This document shows, piece by piece, positions 52,418 through 62,134 of a stretch of 64,000 nt of DNA (positions within the stretch are counted from its first letter, which is position 1; the number at the start of each line of letters is the position of its first letter). Position numbers and translations under genes: made by a program. The stretch comes from an uncultured Flavobacteriales bacterium (GTDB taxonomy: Bacteria; Bacteroidota; Bacteroidia; Flavobacteriales_E; Vicingaceae), in assembly GCA_905479995.1 (NCBI GenBank), contig CAJQON010000017.1:62001-126000 (forward strand). Direction: 5' to 3'. The notes beneath the pieces are model-generated. The model saw only the letters and a list, made by a program, of their open reading frames with translations, made no database searches and was not told the origin of the DNA.

Positions 52418-53224
52418 ATGGCTAAAAAAGAAGCAACGATAGAAGATAGATTAAGAGCATTGTATGAACTACAAGTAATAGATTCTACTATTGATAAGAT
52501 ACGTACAGTTAGAGGTGAGCTTCCTTTAGAGGTGCAAGATTTAGAGGATGAGGTTGAAGGACTGGGATTGAGACTAGATAAACTATCTCTTGAAACAGAA
52601 GATCTTTCAACTGAGCTTTCCAATAAGAAGAACGGTATTACTGATGCTAATAACTTGATTAAGAAATACGAAACTCAACAAGAGAAAGTTAGAAATAACA
52701 GAGAGTTTGATGCAATTACAAAAGAAATAGAGTTTCAGAATTTAGAAATTCAATTATCAGAAAAAAGAATTAAAGAAGGTGAATTTCTATTGACTTCAAA
52801 AAATGAAAAATTAACTGAAGCTAAAGAATACATTGCAGGAAGGAAGATTGATTTAGAAAATAAGAAGAAAGAATTAGAAGAAATTACTTCTGAAACATCT
52901 TCTGAGGAAGAGAAGCTTACAAAGAAATCTGAGAAAGCAGCAAAAATAATTGACGATAGATTATTAACTGCTTATACAAGAATTAGAGGTAATGCTAGAA
53001 ACGGATTAGCTGTAGTAACTGTACAAAGAGATTCTTGTGGAGGATGTTTTAATAAAATTCCACCACAAAGACAGATGGACATTAAAAACCATAAAAAAGT
53101 ATTGGTTTGTGAGCATTGTGGAAGAGTTTTGGTTGATGCTGCATTAGATCCTAACTATAAGGAGCCTGTTGAAGAGGAAAAGCCTAAGAAAAGAACAACA
53201 AGAAAGAAAAAAGTTGAAGCTTAA
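52418..53224 (+). CDS. zinc-ribbon coiled-coil protein (C4-type, zf-RING_7)
   Basis: A 268-residue protein. Residues 10-190 form a long coiled coil (ELQVIDSTIDKIRTVRGELPLEVQDLEDEVEGL ... EIEFQNLEIQLSEKRIKEGEF). Residues 200-245 form the zinc ribbon with two CxxC pairs, DSCGGCFNKIPPQRQ and VLVCEHCGRVLVD. A basic Lys/Arg-rich tail ends it. These proteins resemble the CT398/ FlgZ-like ribbons and are almost always next to nif3. The function is unknown. The next feature is a terminator. Confidence 0.9.
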   Translation: MAKKEATIEDRLRALYELQVIDSTIDKIRTVRGELPLEVQDLEDEVEGLGLRLDKLSLETEDLSTELSNKKNGITDANNLIKKYETQQEKVRNNREFDAITKEIEFQNLEIQLSEKRIKEGEFLLTSKNEKLTEAKEYIAGRKIDLENKKKELEEITSETSSEEEKLTKKSEKAAKIIDDRLLTAYTRIRGNARNGLAVVTVQRDSCGGCFNKIPPQRQMDIKNHKKVLVCEHCGRVLVDAALDPNYKEPVEEEKPKKRTTRKKKVEA

Positions 53225-53244
53225 TTTCTTTTAAACGTTATATT

Positions 53245-53278
53245 AAAAAACCGCTAGAATTTTCTAGCGGTTTTTTTT
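53245..53278. terminator. bidirectional terminator
   Basis: CCGCTAGAA (53251-53259) pairs with TTCTAGCGG (53262-53270), with A run before and T run after. It ends the nif3 operon and the convergent TPR gene. Confidence 0.9.
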
Positions 53279-53300
53279 ATTGTCTTTTTGTGCTATAAAA

Positions 53301-55184
53301 TTACTTGTTGCAGTATTTACTAATTAATGAATACCCTTGTATTAATCCCAACTCACCTGTTTTGCTTAAATCTTTACACGCCTGTTCATTGTTTTCTAAA
53401 ATCAATAAAATAAGCGCTCTATTAAGGTAGGCTTCAGCAAACGTTGGTGATAGTTTTAAGGATTCACTATAGTCTTCAATTGCACCAATGTAGTTTTCGT
53501 TTTGAAACTTTAAATAAGCTCTATTAAAATAAGCGTAAGCAAAATTGGGATTTAATTCAATACACTTATCATAATCTTTAATTACCTGGTTAATAGAATA
53601 TAGGTTGCTATTGTCTAATTTGTTAATGGTTTTAAATAGCATGTTTGCCTTGCCAAAATAAGCCATGTAATTATCTTCATCTAAGTGTAGTGACTTATTA
53701 AAATCGAGCAGCGCTTTATCTAGTGTGCCTAAAGATGCATGAACAATTGCTCGTTTTAAATACAATTCCCCATTTCTAAAATCAGTTTCAATGTTGGCGT
53801 TTAAATTGTTCAGTTTTGTTGTTTTTAACGCATCACTCACGTCATCGTCAGCTTCATTCAATAAAAAATAAGCCGAAAAGGCTTGGTTTTTCTTGTTCCA
53901 GCTGTCAATAATTCGTTTGTGCTTAGTTGATGCTACTAGACTAATATAATAAGGGCTTATAAGTGCCACTTCATTTGTGCTAATTTCTTCTACATTTTTG
54001 TTGCGACTACTTGTACTAAAAGAAGTGACTTTGGCTAAATCCATTTCTTCAAAATATTTGAGGCTATCACTAATGTTTTCTTTGCTTTTAAATATAATTG
54101 CAGCAGTTTGTTTGTCAAGTTCTGCTCCTTTATAATTGCCAAATCGTTGCCTTAAGTTGGCTCTTAATTTATAGGCATCAACAAAATCGGGGTAAAGGTT
54201 TATTGCTTTTTCAACGTCTTTTAATGCCAGTTTATACTTTTTTGTTTGTTGTAGTAATAAGGCTCTATTGTAATAGGCTAAAATGTTTTTCGGGTTTAAT
54301 AAAATAACCTTATTGTAATCGGCCATTGCTTTGTCTATTTCTTTCTTTTTTGAAAACAATAAAGCTCTGTTGTAATATGCTGAAGCAGAATTAGGAGAAA
54401 GCAGAATAACCTTGTTAAGGTCGGTCAATGCTTCCTCAGGGTGATCAATTTTATTGTAAACCATGGCTCTTTGAAAATAAGCATATTCACTTTCTGAATC
54501 CAATCTTAGTGCATGATTAAGGTCTGTTAAAGCAGAGTCATAACTCAGTAATTGGTAGTAGGCAGAGGCTCTTCTTACGAAGGAATTGGCTTTTCTGGGG
54601 TTGTTTTTAATAAGAATGTTAAAATCTGAAATAGCACTATTAAATTGCTTGTCTCCTAATTTTGACATACCTCGAATAATGTAAACCAGTTCTTTTTTAC
54701 TTCCAAAACGAAGTGCTTTTTCGCAATCGGCAAGTGCATTGGTAAAATCCTGTAGATAATTGTAAGTAATGGAACGGTTTACGTAAATATCGGCATTGGT
54801 AGAGTCTAAGCTTATAGCAGTTTCAAAATCTTTAAAAGATAGTTCATGCTGAAGTAGTCGGTCTCTTACTGATGCTCGAATAATATAGATGTCTACGAAT
54901 TTTGGTTTTAGTTTAATGGCTTCGCCAAAGTCGTATTCCGCTCCAATATAATCGCCTAATTCAAGTTTAGCAATTCCTCTATAATAAAAAGGCTCATAGT
55001 TGGGAGGGTCATTTTTAATTACATAATTAAATTTCTCTATAGCACTTTTGTATTCTTTTTCAGACAACTCTAGTCTGCCAATTAAGAGTTTGTTTTCTTT
55101 TTTAATTTGCCCAAAAAGACAATGTCCACAAAATAAAATTGCGAGCATTAAGAGTGTCTTTTTGAAAGGCAATAAAGGAGTCAT
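53301..55184 (-). CDS. exported TPR-repeat protein
   Basis: A 627-residue protein with a signal (LLMLAILFCGHCLFGQ) and about 14 tetratricopeptide repeats of the NPxxxxAYYNRAxxxxxxKxxxxAxxDYxKVI type (for example NPKNILAYYNRALLLQQTKKYKLALKDVEKAI). A non-TPR stretch near residues 375-430 separates two arrays. It is periplasmic or anchored, a protein-binding scaffold; no partner can be named. The repeats make mis-assembly possible but the frame is intact. A neighbouring exported DUF3352-like protein is read from the same strand upstream. Confidence 0.9.
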   Translation of the reverse strand: MTPLLPFKKTLLMLAILFCGHCLFGQIKKENKLLIGRLELSEKEYKSAIEKFNYVIKNDPPNYEPFYYRGIAKLELGDYIGAEYDFGEAIKLKPKFVDIYIIRASVRDRLLQHELSFKDFETAISLDSTNADIYVNRSITYNYLQDFTNALADCEKALRFGSKKELVYIIRGMSKLGDKQFNSAISDFNILIKNNPRKANSFVRRASAYYQLLSYDSALTDLNHALRLDSESEYAYFQRAMVYNKIDHPEEALTDLNKVILLSPNSASAYYNRALLFSKKKEIDKAMADYNKVILLNPKNILAYYNRALLLQQTKKYKLALKDVEKAINLYPDFVDAYKLRANLRQRFGNYKGAELDKQTAAIIFKSKENISDSLKYFEEMDLAKVTSFSTSSRNKNVEEISTNEVALISPYYISLVASTKHKRIIDSWNKKNQAFSAYFLLNEADDDVSDALKTTKLNNLNANIETDFRNGELYLKRAIVHASLGTLDKALLDFNKSLHLDEDNYMAYFGKANMLFKTINKLDNSNLYSINQVIKDYDKCIELNPNFAYAYFNRAYLKFQNENYIGAIEDYSESLKLSPTFAEAYLNRALILLILENNEQACKDLSKTGELGLIQGYSLISKYCNK

Positions 55185-55270
55185 TTAGTAGTAAGAATAT
55201 TTAACAAAAAAAAGGAATATTTACTTTGATAACAGCATCCTCAAAAACAAAATTGTTAAAGAAGTATAAT

Positions 55271-57973
55271 TTATTTTATATTGTAAGTGTACAACATGTT
55301 TTCGTGTGCTACTACCAAATTCATTGTTTGATCGTTGTTAATGTCAGCAATATGAAAAACATTTGAGCCTGGTAAAGGAAATCCGTCTTCAACAACTCCT
55401 TGGTGGTCAATTAAGTAAATTTGATTTTCAGTAACGACACCGTTTTTATGGTCGGCTAATTTAAACGACAGTGGCTTATGTGTTATGTTGGTTTCATATT
55501 CATTCTTAAAAAGAGTCTTTTTAGCATTGTCTGACACAAAAATACTGTTGCCAGAAGTAAAGGCATAATCCATTGAGTTATCACCATTAAAATCAAAGAA
55601 ACTAAAAGAAGAATTAGGTGTAACGTTGTCAAATTTTAAGGCCTCTTTTTTGTCGTTTAAAAATAGTTTTACCACTGTTCCATTTGTGTCTGCAGTAATT
55701 ATATACGTTTTGGCTAAACTGCTTCCTGTTTGCAAATAACAGGTGTTTCCTACTGGCAATAATTTATCCAATTTCAATCTGTCTTTTCCAGAACGTTGAA
55801 TAATTTTAATTGCTCCATTGGCTAAAGGAATAACAATGTAGTCTTTTCCAGCTAGTGCAAAATGCCACATTTTTCCCTTTGCCGGACTATTTGTAGAAGT
55901 GTATTCCCAGCCTTTAACTTTTTCTCCAGTAACAGTGTAGTTGTAAACCATATTGTCGTTGCAACCTATTAAAATTCGGTAGTTTCTGTTTTTACTGTAA
56001 TCCATTGGGATAACTTCATTTTTTGCTTCAGCAGGTAATTTTACTGGAAATTTCTCAACATTATTTCCGTTGCGATCCAATAAGTATATTTTCGATTTTG
56101 TGTTAAACAATAATTGTAATTTATTGTTTTTGTAAACGTCAATTTGGTGAAATTTACTCCTCACTTTTTCTGCCAATTGTTTGGTCCAAATTATTTTTCC
56201 TGTATTGCTAATAAGGTACAATTTGTTAGCATTGTCTTGAACAATAATTTCTTTAGCGTTGGTTTTATGGTTTTTTACAATTTGAGGCTCGTTACCAATA
56301 GTAGAGTCTAAAGCTAATTCCCATAACGACCCTGTTTCTTGTTTGTAAACAGGGTTGTATTTTAAATAAACATTGTTGTAATACAGGTTGTTTTTTTCGG
56401 TGGTCATTTGGTAAGCCACAGCCTCAAATTTCCTAAAAACATCTAGTTGATCATCAAAAACTGACTTGTTTTCTTCATTAATTAATGTTTTGTATAGGTT
56501 AACGGATCGGGCAATGCTGCTGTAAATAAAAACATTACTTCCTGAGGATAAGTGCTCATTAAATGAGTTGAAATTTTCGTTATTTTCAAGTGTTTTATTG
56601 TTTTTGTTGGCTGTAATAAATGATTTTAGGGCACTTTCTGTGTTGGTAAAAACAGCATAGTCATCAATAAATGCATAATAATGTTGCTCAAAATTTGGGA
56701 AGGGATTCCCTAATAAGTTAGGGAATAAATTAGATAGATTAAGCTGTTTAATTTCCAATTCATTGAAAAGGATTGGTTCAGAAGGTTCGTCATTTGTTTT
56801 TGCAGCAATGCTGTTTAAGTTCGCTTTAGCTTTAGCTTTGTCATTTACTTTAAACACCACAAACTTGTTGTTGGTAAAATCTTCACTTTGCGATTCGGTA
56901 ATAATTAGCGCAGCTTCTTGAGTTATATTTCCGAGGAATTCAACTTCTAAATCAATTCCATATTCAGTAGTTTTTTGATCTAAAAACTTTTGATAACGAA
57001 AATATTCATTGTTGCTTTTTAATAACGCGGTTCTGTTTTCAATAAACATTTTTGTGCTACTTAGCCCATAATGGTAAATGTATGCTGCGTTATGTGGAAT
57101 AACTTCAAGCATGTTTAAATCTTGCGGCTGTTGGTTTTTGAAAAGAGCTAACATGTTTTTGTCATCTGCAAAACTAAATCCATTTAAAGCTATAGAGTTT
57201 GGCTTAATGGTTAAATCTAGCTCAGTCCATTTGGCTACATCTCCTAGTTTTTGAGTTTTACTTTTAGTCGATTTATTTAAAAATTGGGTAATTATTTTGG
57301 TGAAATTGGTGTTGTTTAGGTAGATGTTTCCATCATCAGAATGCCCAGAAGTTCTAATTACTTTGGCAAATGTACTATCGGTAAGTAAGCTGTTGGTGCT
57401 GTTTAATTGACGAATAACATCTTCTATTAAAACAGTGCTAAAACTAAATGCCAAAGTGTTTTTGTAATGAGTAAGCGCAATTTTTTTGCCTTCTCCGTAA
57501 GGAAAGGTATGTATGGCAACGCCATCATAATCTCTTGAGGTTGGATTCTTTTTAGTTGCTACTTTTAGTTTTTGCAGCACATCATTGTTTCCTGATTCTG
57601 GAATAGAAACGTAAAAAATAAAATCATAATTATTTGCTCCAGAAAGGTGTAAAGAACTCAAGACCTCTTTACTTGCAACCATTGCTTTAAATGGACCATT
57701 TAATAGTGAATCTAAAAAATGCATTTTATTATTTAGCTTTTTTGCCGAAGAAGTTTGAGTGCTTAGCTCTTCCCAGATGATGTTGGTGGTTGATATTTTT
57801 TGAAACAATGCACCAAAGTTATTTTCTTTAATGATTAAGGCTGCATTTTGGGGAATAGCTTCAAATGCAGTTTGACTTACAGGTTCCTTTACATTTTTAT
57901 AAAAGTTGTAGGCCACAAAACTGATGGCCACAAGTAATAAGACAAATAATCCTAACAGTATTTTTTTAGTCAT
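55271..57973 (-). CDS. membrane-anchored DUF3352-like protein with C-terminal propeller
   Basis: A 900-residue protein with an N-terminal uncleaved helix (ILLGLFVLLLVAISFVAYNFY), so the body is periplasmic. Residues 40-560 resemble DUF3352-type repeats (VSQTAFEAIPQNAALIIKENNFGALFQKI, FSFSTVLIEDVIRQLNSTNSLLTDSTFAKVI, FVVFKVNDKAKAKANLNSIA). Residues 610-900 are propeller-like repeats of the WD/PQQ kind (KLYLISNTGKIIWTKQL, KIYLLDRNGNNVEKFPVKLP, NMVYNYTVTGEKVKGWEY, NQIYLIDHQGVVEDGFPLPGSNV). No catalytic residues are apparent. The role is unknown. It lies 86 bases from the TPR gene, with the same orientation. Confidence 0.7.
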   Translation of the reverse strand: MTKKILLGLFVLLLVAISFVAYNFYKNVKEPVSQTAFEAIPQNAALIIKENNFGALFQKISTTNIIWEELSTQTSSAKKLNNKMHFLDSLLNGPFKAMVASKEVLSSLHLSGANNYDFIFYVSIPESGNNDVLQKLKVATKKNPTSRDYDGVAIHTFPYGEGKKIALTHYKNTLAFSFSTVLIEDVIRQLNSTNSLLTDSTFAKVIRTSGHSDDGNIYLNNTNFTKIITQFLNKSTKSKTQKLGDVAKWTELDLTIKPNSIALNGFSFADDKNMLALFKNQQPQDLNMLEVIPHNAAYIYHYGLSSTKMFIENRTALLKSNNEYFRYQKFLDQKTTEYGIDLEVEFLGNITQEAALIITESQSEDFTNNKFVVFKVNDKAKAKANLNSIAAKTNDEPSEPILFNELEIKQLNLSNLFPNLLGNPFPNFEQHYYAFIDDYAVFTNTESALKSFITANKNNKTLENNENFNSFNEHLSSGSNVFIYSSIARSVNLYKTLINEENKSVFDDQLDVFRKFEAVAYQMTTEKNNLYYNNVYLKYNPVYKQETGSLWELALDSTIGNEPQIVKNHKTNAKEIIVQDNANKLYLISNTGKIIWTKQLAEKVRSKFHQIDVYKNNKLQLLFNTKSKIYLLDRNGNNVEKFPVKLPAEAKNEVIPMDYSKNRNYRILIGCNDNMVYNYTVTGEKVKGWEYTSTNSPAKGKMWHFALAGKDYIVIPLANGAIKIIQRSGKDRLKLDKLLPVGNTCYLQTGSSLAKTYIITADTNGTVVKLFLNDKKEALKFDNVTPNSSFSFFDFNGDNSMDYAFTSGNSIFVSDNAKKTLFKNEYETNITHKPLSFKLADHKNGVVTENQIYLIDHQGVVEDGFPLPGSNVFHIADINNDQTMNLVVAHENMLYTYNIK

Positions 57974-58065
57974 AATAAACTTAACGCCTTTGTTTTATAA
58001 TGTAAAAATACTGGCTTATTGAAAAGATTGGAAGCTCGATTAATGAAACAATTAACAACGCTTCG

Positions 58066-59247
58066 TTAATAGGAATTTTTTCTGTTGTTGAGTAACAGAA
58101 TTAGTGTAATTCCTCCAAGAACAAAAAACAAGATTGCTGATAATAAAAGAGCTTGTTCTAACGAATAGATGTCGGCAACATAACCTAAAATTGGAGAGGT
58201 AATTGCAAATAGTAATCGGATAATAAAGCTTCTAATAGACATTACTGTTGCTCTCATTTCTGATGGAATGTGACGGTTCATGTAGTCTCGCAAGACTGGA
58301 GTGGCAACTCCTCTAACGACATAAAACAATAGTAAAATGAATAAGCTCCAAAGGCTAATGTATAAACTTATAAAAACGGAACAAGACATGAGTAAAATTA
58401 AAAATGCAATGAGTAAAGTTTTTGTTTTTACTTTTTGCTCAATAACATGCGCATAGTAAGATGGAATTGCTACTGCTAAATTTAAAATTGCGCCAATAAT
58501 TCCGAAGTAAACAACTTTAATGTTAAGGAGTTTGTAGTAAGGCTGAACAAACCAAGCCATGGTTAACGTTGTGCAGCCAATTATAGCTGAATACAAAATA
58601 AAATAGCGCAAGGTTTTGTTCTCATGCAACGAAAATCGAATAATATTTTTAATGTTTTTCCAAGGTTTTGTTTTTCCATCAGCTAAACGGTGCACTTTGG
58701 GTTCGGTGAGGGATAATGCAGTAATAAACCCTGCAGCGGCAATGGCAATTTGATAGTAAAAAGGAGTTCTTAAGGTTATTTCTGCTAAAAATCCACCAAT
58801 AATAAATGCAACAGCTTCGGCAAAATTTCCCATTGAAATGGTTCTTCCTTCAAGTTTGATGAATTCTTTTTCACGTTTTAGTTCAAGTAAGGAATCATAC
58901 ATTAATGCAGTGTCTGATCCTGACACAAAACTTTGGCCTATTCCTAAGCAAAGGGCAGCAGGTAAGAAACCCCAAAATCCAAAACTAAAAGCATAAACAA
59001 TGATGCCCAATAAGCCAAAAAAAGTACCGATTACCATCGAGTTTTTTCTTCCTAAAACATCGGCAACATAGCCAGATGGAATTTCTAATAAGGCAATGGT
59101 CACCGAGTAGATGGCTTGTAACAACATAATGTCGAAAAGCGCTAAGCCATTTTCTTGAAAAAACAATACAATTGTGGGCATAAAAAGCATCATCCATTTA
59201 GATGCTTTAATCACATACAGTTTCCAAATATTTGAAGCGATGCTCAA
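58066..59247 (-). CDS. MFS transporter
   Basis: A 393-residue major facilitator with about 12 helices. Motif A-like loops are visible: EIPSGYVADVLGRKNSMVIGTFFG after helix 2 and, in the second half, YMNRHIPSEMRATVMSIRSF between helices 10 and 11. The substrate is unknown; the pattern is like the Bacteroidetes MFS exporters of drug:H+ type. It begins four bases downstream of the aroQ stop, so it is transcribed with aroQ, but no functional link to the shikimate pathway is known. Confidence 0.85.
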   Translation of the reverse strand: MSIASNIWKLYVIKASKWMMLFMPTIVLFFQENGLALFDIMLLQAIYSVTIALLEIPSGYVADVLGRKNSMVIGTFFGLLGIIVYAFSFGFWGFLPAALCLGIGQSFVSGSDTALMYDSLLELKREKEFIKLEGRTISMGNFAEAVAFIIGGFLAEITLRTPFYYQIAIAAAGFITALSLTEPKVHRLADGKTKPWKNIKNIIRFSLHENKTLRYFILYSAIIGCTTLTMAWFVQPYYKLLNIKVVYFGIIGAILNLAVAIPSYYAHVIEQKVKTKTLLIAFLILLMSCSVFISLYISLWSLFILLLFYVVRGVATPVLRDYMNRHIPSEMRATVMSIRSFIIRLLFAITSPILGYVADIYSLEQALLLSAILFFVLGGITLILLLNNRKNSY

Positions 59248-59250
59248 GAT

Positions 59251-59673
59251 TTATTTTAGCGATAAAAAATGTTGAACTGCCAAGTGATAAGAATTTAATC
59301 CCATTCCGGCAATTACGCCAATGCAATTTTTGGCCATTAAAGATAGATGACGGTATTCTTCTCGAGCATAAACATTAGAAATATGTACTTCAATAACAGG
59401 AGTTTCAATTCCTGCAATGGCATCGCCAATACCAATAGAAGTGTGTGTGTAAGCTCCAGCATTCATAATAATGCCATCATAACTAAAACCAGTTTCGTGT
59501 AATTTATCAATTAATTCCCCTTCAATATTACTTTGATAATATTTAAAATCAATCGTCTCAAAAGTGCTTTTGAGCGTTTTAAAGAACTCTTCAAAAGAAG
59601 CATCTCCATATATCGATTTCTCGCGTTTTCCCAACAAATTTAAGTTAGGACCGTTAATAATTAATAATTGCAT
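59251..59673 (-). CDS. aroQ: type II 3-dehydroquinate dehydratase
   Basis: AroQ converts 3-dehydroquinate to 3-dehydroshikimate, third step of the shikimate pathway. The 140 residues match the family: IINGPNLNLLGKREKSIYG with the catalytic Tyr/Arg region, YQSNIEGELIDKLHE, IIMNAGAYTHTSIGIGDAI, and the catalytic His segment IEVHISNVYAREEYRHLSLMAKNCIGVIAGMG. It is divergent from xerD, an arrangement seen in many flavobacteria. Confidence 0.95.
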   Translation of the reverse strand: MQLLIINGPNLNLLGKREKSIYGDASFEEFFKTLKSTFETIDFKYYQSNIEGELIDKLHETGFSYDGIIMNAGAYTHTSIGIGDAIAGIETPVIEVHISNVYAREEYRHLSLMAKNCIGVIAGMGLNSYHLAVQHFLSLK

Positions 59674-59698
59674 AATAAAAATGTGAGCAGCAAAGATA

Positions 59699-59706
59699 TA
59701 TATTTG
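59699..59706 (+). promoter_or_regulatory. candidate -7 promoter box (TATATTTG) of xerD
   Basis: TATATTTG fits TAnnTTTG, 54 bases before the xerD ATG, in the 87-base divergent gap between aroQ and xerD. No clear TTG was found at -33. Confidence 0.45.
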
Positions 59707-59760
59707 TATTAAGACTTATTTGAATTAAGTAACTCAATAATTGCCTTAAATGGCACCACA

Positions 59761-60666
59761 ATGAATTGGACTCCAACCATAAAAGGATTTAAATCTTATC
59801 TCCAGCTTGAACGTTCTTTGTCGGGCAACTCCATAGATGCCTATTTAAGAGATGTAGAGAAATTTGTGGAATACCTCGAATTGGAAGAGATTGATGTTCA
59901 GCCCGAAAAAGTGGAACAACAAACTATTGAAGATTTTTTACAACGAATTAGCGAGTTAGGACTTAATGCAAGGAGTCAGGCCAGAATTTTATCTGGTTTA
60001 AAAGCCTTTTATAAATATTTGTTGATGGAAGACATTATTGATATGGCTCCAACGGAATTGTTGGAATCGCCCAAGATTGGCAGGAAATTACCAGAGGTGT
60101 TAAGTATTGATGAAGTTAATGAATTGATTAATGCTATAGATTTAAGTAAAGCTGAAGGAGAGAGAAACAAAGCTATGTTAGAGACTCTTTACAGTTGTGG
60201 TTTGCGGGTTTCAGAATTGGTGGGATTACAACTTTCTAATTTATTAATGGATGATGGTTTTATTAGAGTAGTTGGAAAAGGAGATAAAGAACGAATTGTT
60301 CCAATTGGAAGTGTGGCGATTAAACACATTAATATTTATGTGAGTGCAACACGAAATCACATGAGTAATATTGATAAAGAAAGTGAAGATATTTTGTTTC
60401 TAAATAGACGTGGTAAGCAATTGACACGTGTGATGATTTTTACCATAATAAAACAATTGGCCGAAAAAATTCAATTGTCAAAAACGGTAAGTCCGCATAC
60501 GTTTCGGCACTCGTTTGCTACACACTTAGTGGAGGGTGGCGCAGATTTAAGAGCCATTCAGGAAATGCTCGGACATGAGTCTATTACCACCACAGAAATT
60601 TATACTCATTTGGATAGAGAATACCTCCGACAAGCAATTTTAGATTTCCATCCTCGAGCAAAGTAA
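59761..60666 (+). CDS. xerD: site-specific tyrosine recombinase XerD
   Basis: XerD resolves chromosome dimers at dif with XerC. The 301 residues have an N-terminal SAM-like core-binding domain (KSYLQLERSLSGNSIDAYLRDVEKFVEYL) and a catalytic domain with Arg in YSCGLRVSELVGL, Lys in VGKGDKERIVP, HxxR in PHTFRHSFATHLVEGGADLRAIQEMLGHESITTTEIYTHLD, whose final Tyr is the nucleophile. The length and start (MNWTPTIKGF) are typical. I see no attachment sites nearby that would argue for an integrase of a mobile element. Confidence 0.93.
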   Translation: MNWTPTIKGFKSYLQLERSLSGNSIDAYLRDVEKFVEYLELEEIDVQPEKVEQQTIEDFLQRISELGLNARSQARILSGLKAFYKYLLMEDIIDMAPTELLESPKIGRKLPEVLSIDEVNELINAIDLSKAEGERNKAMLETLYSCGLRVSELVGLQLSNLLMDDGFIRVVGKGDKERIVPIGSVAIKHINIYVSATRNHMSNIDKESEDILFLNRRGKQLTRVMIFTIIKQLAEKIQLSKTVSPHTFRHSFATHLVEGGADLRAIQEMLGHESITTTEIYTHLDREYLRQAILDFHPRAK

Positions 60667-60689
60667 TTTTTTGTAATTTGTGGTCTAGT

Positions 60690-62081
60690 ATGGAGGGAGC
60701 TACTTTGCAAGAAAACAACTGGAAGACCGAATTAAATAAAACGGTTCAAAAATACCATGTTATAACATGTTGGGTTGCCGTAGTTTTTAATCTCTTATTT
60801 TTTGTTACCGATTACTTAAATATTTTCGATTATTGGCAAGAGTTTTTAACGTTTAGAACAGCTGTTTCTTTGGTGTGTTTGTTTACTGTGTTGTTCTATA
60901 AAAAACTAAAAATACCCATCGAAATAGTGGGTGTTATTCCTGTATTATTGATTTCCATTCAAAATGCTTACATGTGGAGCGTTATGGATGCCGAGCATTT
61001 GCAAAAGCACACCTTAGCTTATATGGCTTTGTTTATTGGTTCGGGCATGTTTGTTTTCTACCATGTTTATTTTTCAGTATTTATTGTAGTAGCCAATTTG
61101 GTAGCTAACATCATCTTTTTAAACTTAAATAGTCCACTTACCGCTGATGAAATTTTATTGAACGGAGGATTGTTGGTCGGTTCTGTTGCAGTTTTTTCCA
61201 TACTCTTAATCCGAATGCGTTATCGATTAACCAAAAGAGAAATTGTTGCACGCTTTGAGCTTGAAAAGTCTAAACATGAAGTGGAAGAAAAAAATAGAGA
61301 AATTGTAGACAGTATTAATTATGCCAAGCGAATACAAGATGCATTAATTCCTCCTGCTGAGGTAATGAAAAAAATGTTGCCCGATTCGTTTGTAATTTTT
61401 AAACCTAAAGATATTGTTAGTGGTGATTTTTATTGGGCGCAAGAGTTGCACACAACCACAAATACCCAAAAGGATAAAGATGGCTTGGTGTTGTTTAGTG
61501 CTGCCGATTGCACAGGGCATGGCGTTCCTGGTGCGTTTATGAGTGTTATTGGATTAAAATTGTTCAATCAATCGGTAAAGCAACCCACAGTTAACACACC
61601 TGCTCAAGCATTGGATTACTTAAATGCAGAAGTATTCAATACCGTTAATTTACATTCTGATGGAGATAATGTGATTAGAGATGGAATGGATGTTGCCTTA
61701 TGTGCCATCAATTTTACTTCGCTTACATTGCATTTTGCTGGAGCAAACAACCCTGTTTATATTGTTAGAAAAAATGAGTTACACGAAATAAAAGGCGACA
61801 AAAAGCCAATTGGCTCTTATCAATCGGAAACACCTTTTACCGACAATGAATATCAACTAGAAAAAGGAGATATGGTTTATGTTTCTTCAGATGGCTATCC
61901 TGATCAGTTTGGTGGACCAAAAGGCAAAAAATTAAAGTATTCAGTTTTTAAAAAACTATTGACTGAAAACGCACATTTATCCGTAGAAGAACAAAAAGTG
62001 ATTTTAGAAAATTACTTTGAAGATTGGAGAGGAGAGTTGGAACAATTGGATGATGTGTGTCTAATAGGGGTAAGGGTTTAG
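60690..62081 (+). CDS. membrane SpoIIE-type PP2C phosphatase
   Basis: About 463 residues. The N-terminal 180 residues form about six membrane helices (VAVVFNLLFFVTDYLNIFDYW, EIVGVIPVLLISIQNAYMW, YHVYFSVFIVVANLVANIIFLNL, GGLLVGSVAVFSILLIRMRY). A coiled coil follows (EKSKHEVEEKNREIVDSINYAKRIQDALIPP) and then a SpoIIE/PP2C domain with DIVSGDFYWAQEL, FSAADCTGHGVPGAFMSVIG and YVSSDGYPDQFGGPKGKKL. The ATG at 60690 is chosen over a TTG four codons earlier. It likely dephosphorylates an anti-anti-sigma partner; the small STAS-like protein at 7.5 kb is only a distant candidate. Confidence 0.9.
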   Translation: MEGATLQENNWKTELNKTVQKYHVITCWVAVVFNLLFFVTDYLNIFDYWQEFLTFRTAVSLVCLFTVLFYKKLKIPIEIVGVIPVLLISIQNAYMWSVMDAEHLQKHTLAYMALFIGSGMFVFYHVYFSVFIVVANLVANIIFLNLNSPLTADEILLNGGLLVGSVAVFSILLIRMRYRLTKREIVARFELEKSKHEVEEKNREIVDSINYAKRIQDALIPPAEVMKKMLPDSFVIFKPKDIVSGDFYWAQELHTTTNTQKDKDGLVLFSAADCTGHGVPGAFMSVIGLKLFNQSVKQPTVNTPAQALDYLNAEVFNTVNLHSDGDNVIRDGMDVALCAINFTSLTLHFAGANNPVYIVRKNELHEIKGDKKPIGSYQSETPFTDNEYQLEKGDMVYVSSDGYPDQFGGPKGKKLKYSVFKKLLTENAHLSVEEQKVILENYFEDWRGELEQLDDVCLIGVRV

Positions 62082-62120
62082 CCGTTAAACAAATAGTCCT
62101 TTTTATCCTTTTTAAATGAT

Positions 62121-62128
62121 TACCTTTG
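62121..62128 (+). promoter_or_regulatory. candidate -7 promoter box (TACCTTTG)
   Basis: TACCTTTG fits TAnnTTTG and ends six bases before the ATG at 62135, so the message of this lipoprotein gene would start at or next to its start codon. A TTG inside the box, in frame, is thereby an unlikely start. The -33 element is not convincing. Confidence 0.4.
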
Positions 62129-62134
62129 CTACTC

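Noticed and set aside
59761-60666. Phage or island integrase
   Set aside because: The protein has the full XerD form, housekeeping neighbours (aroQ) and no attachment repeats nearby.
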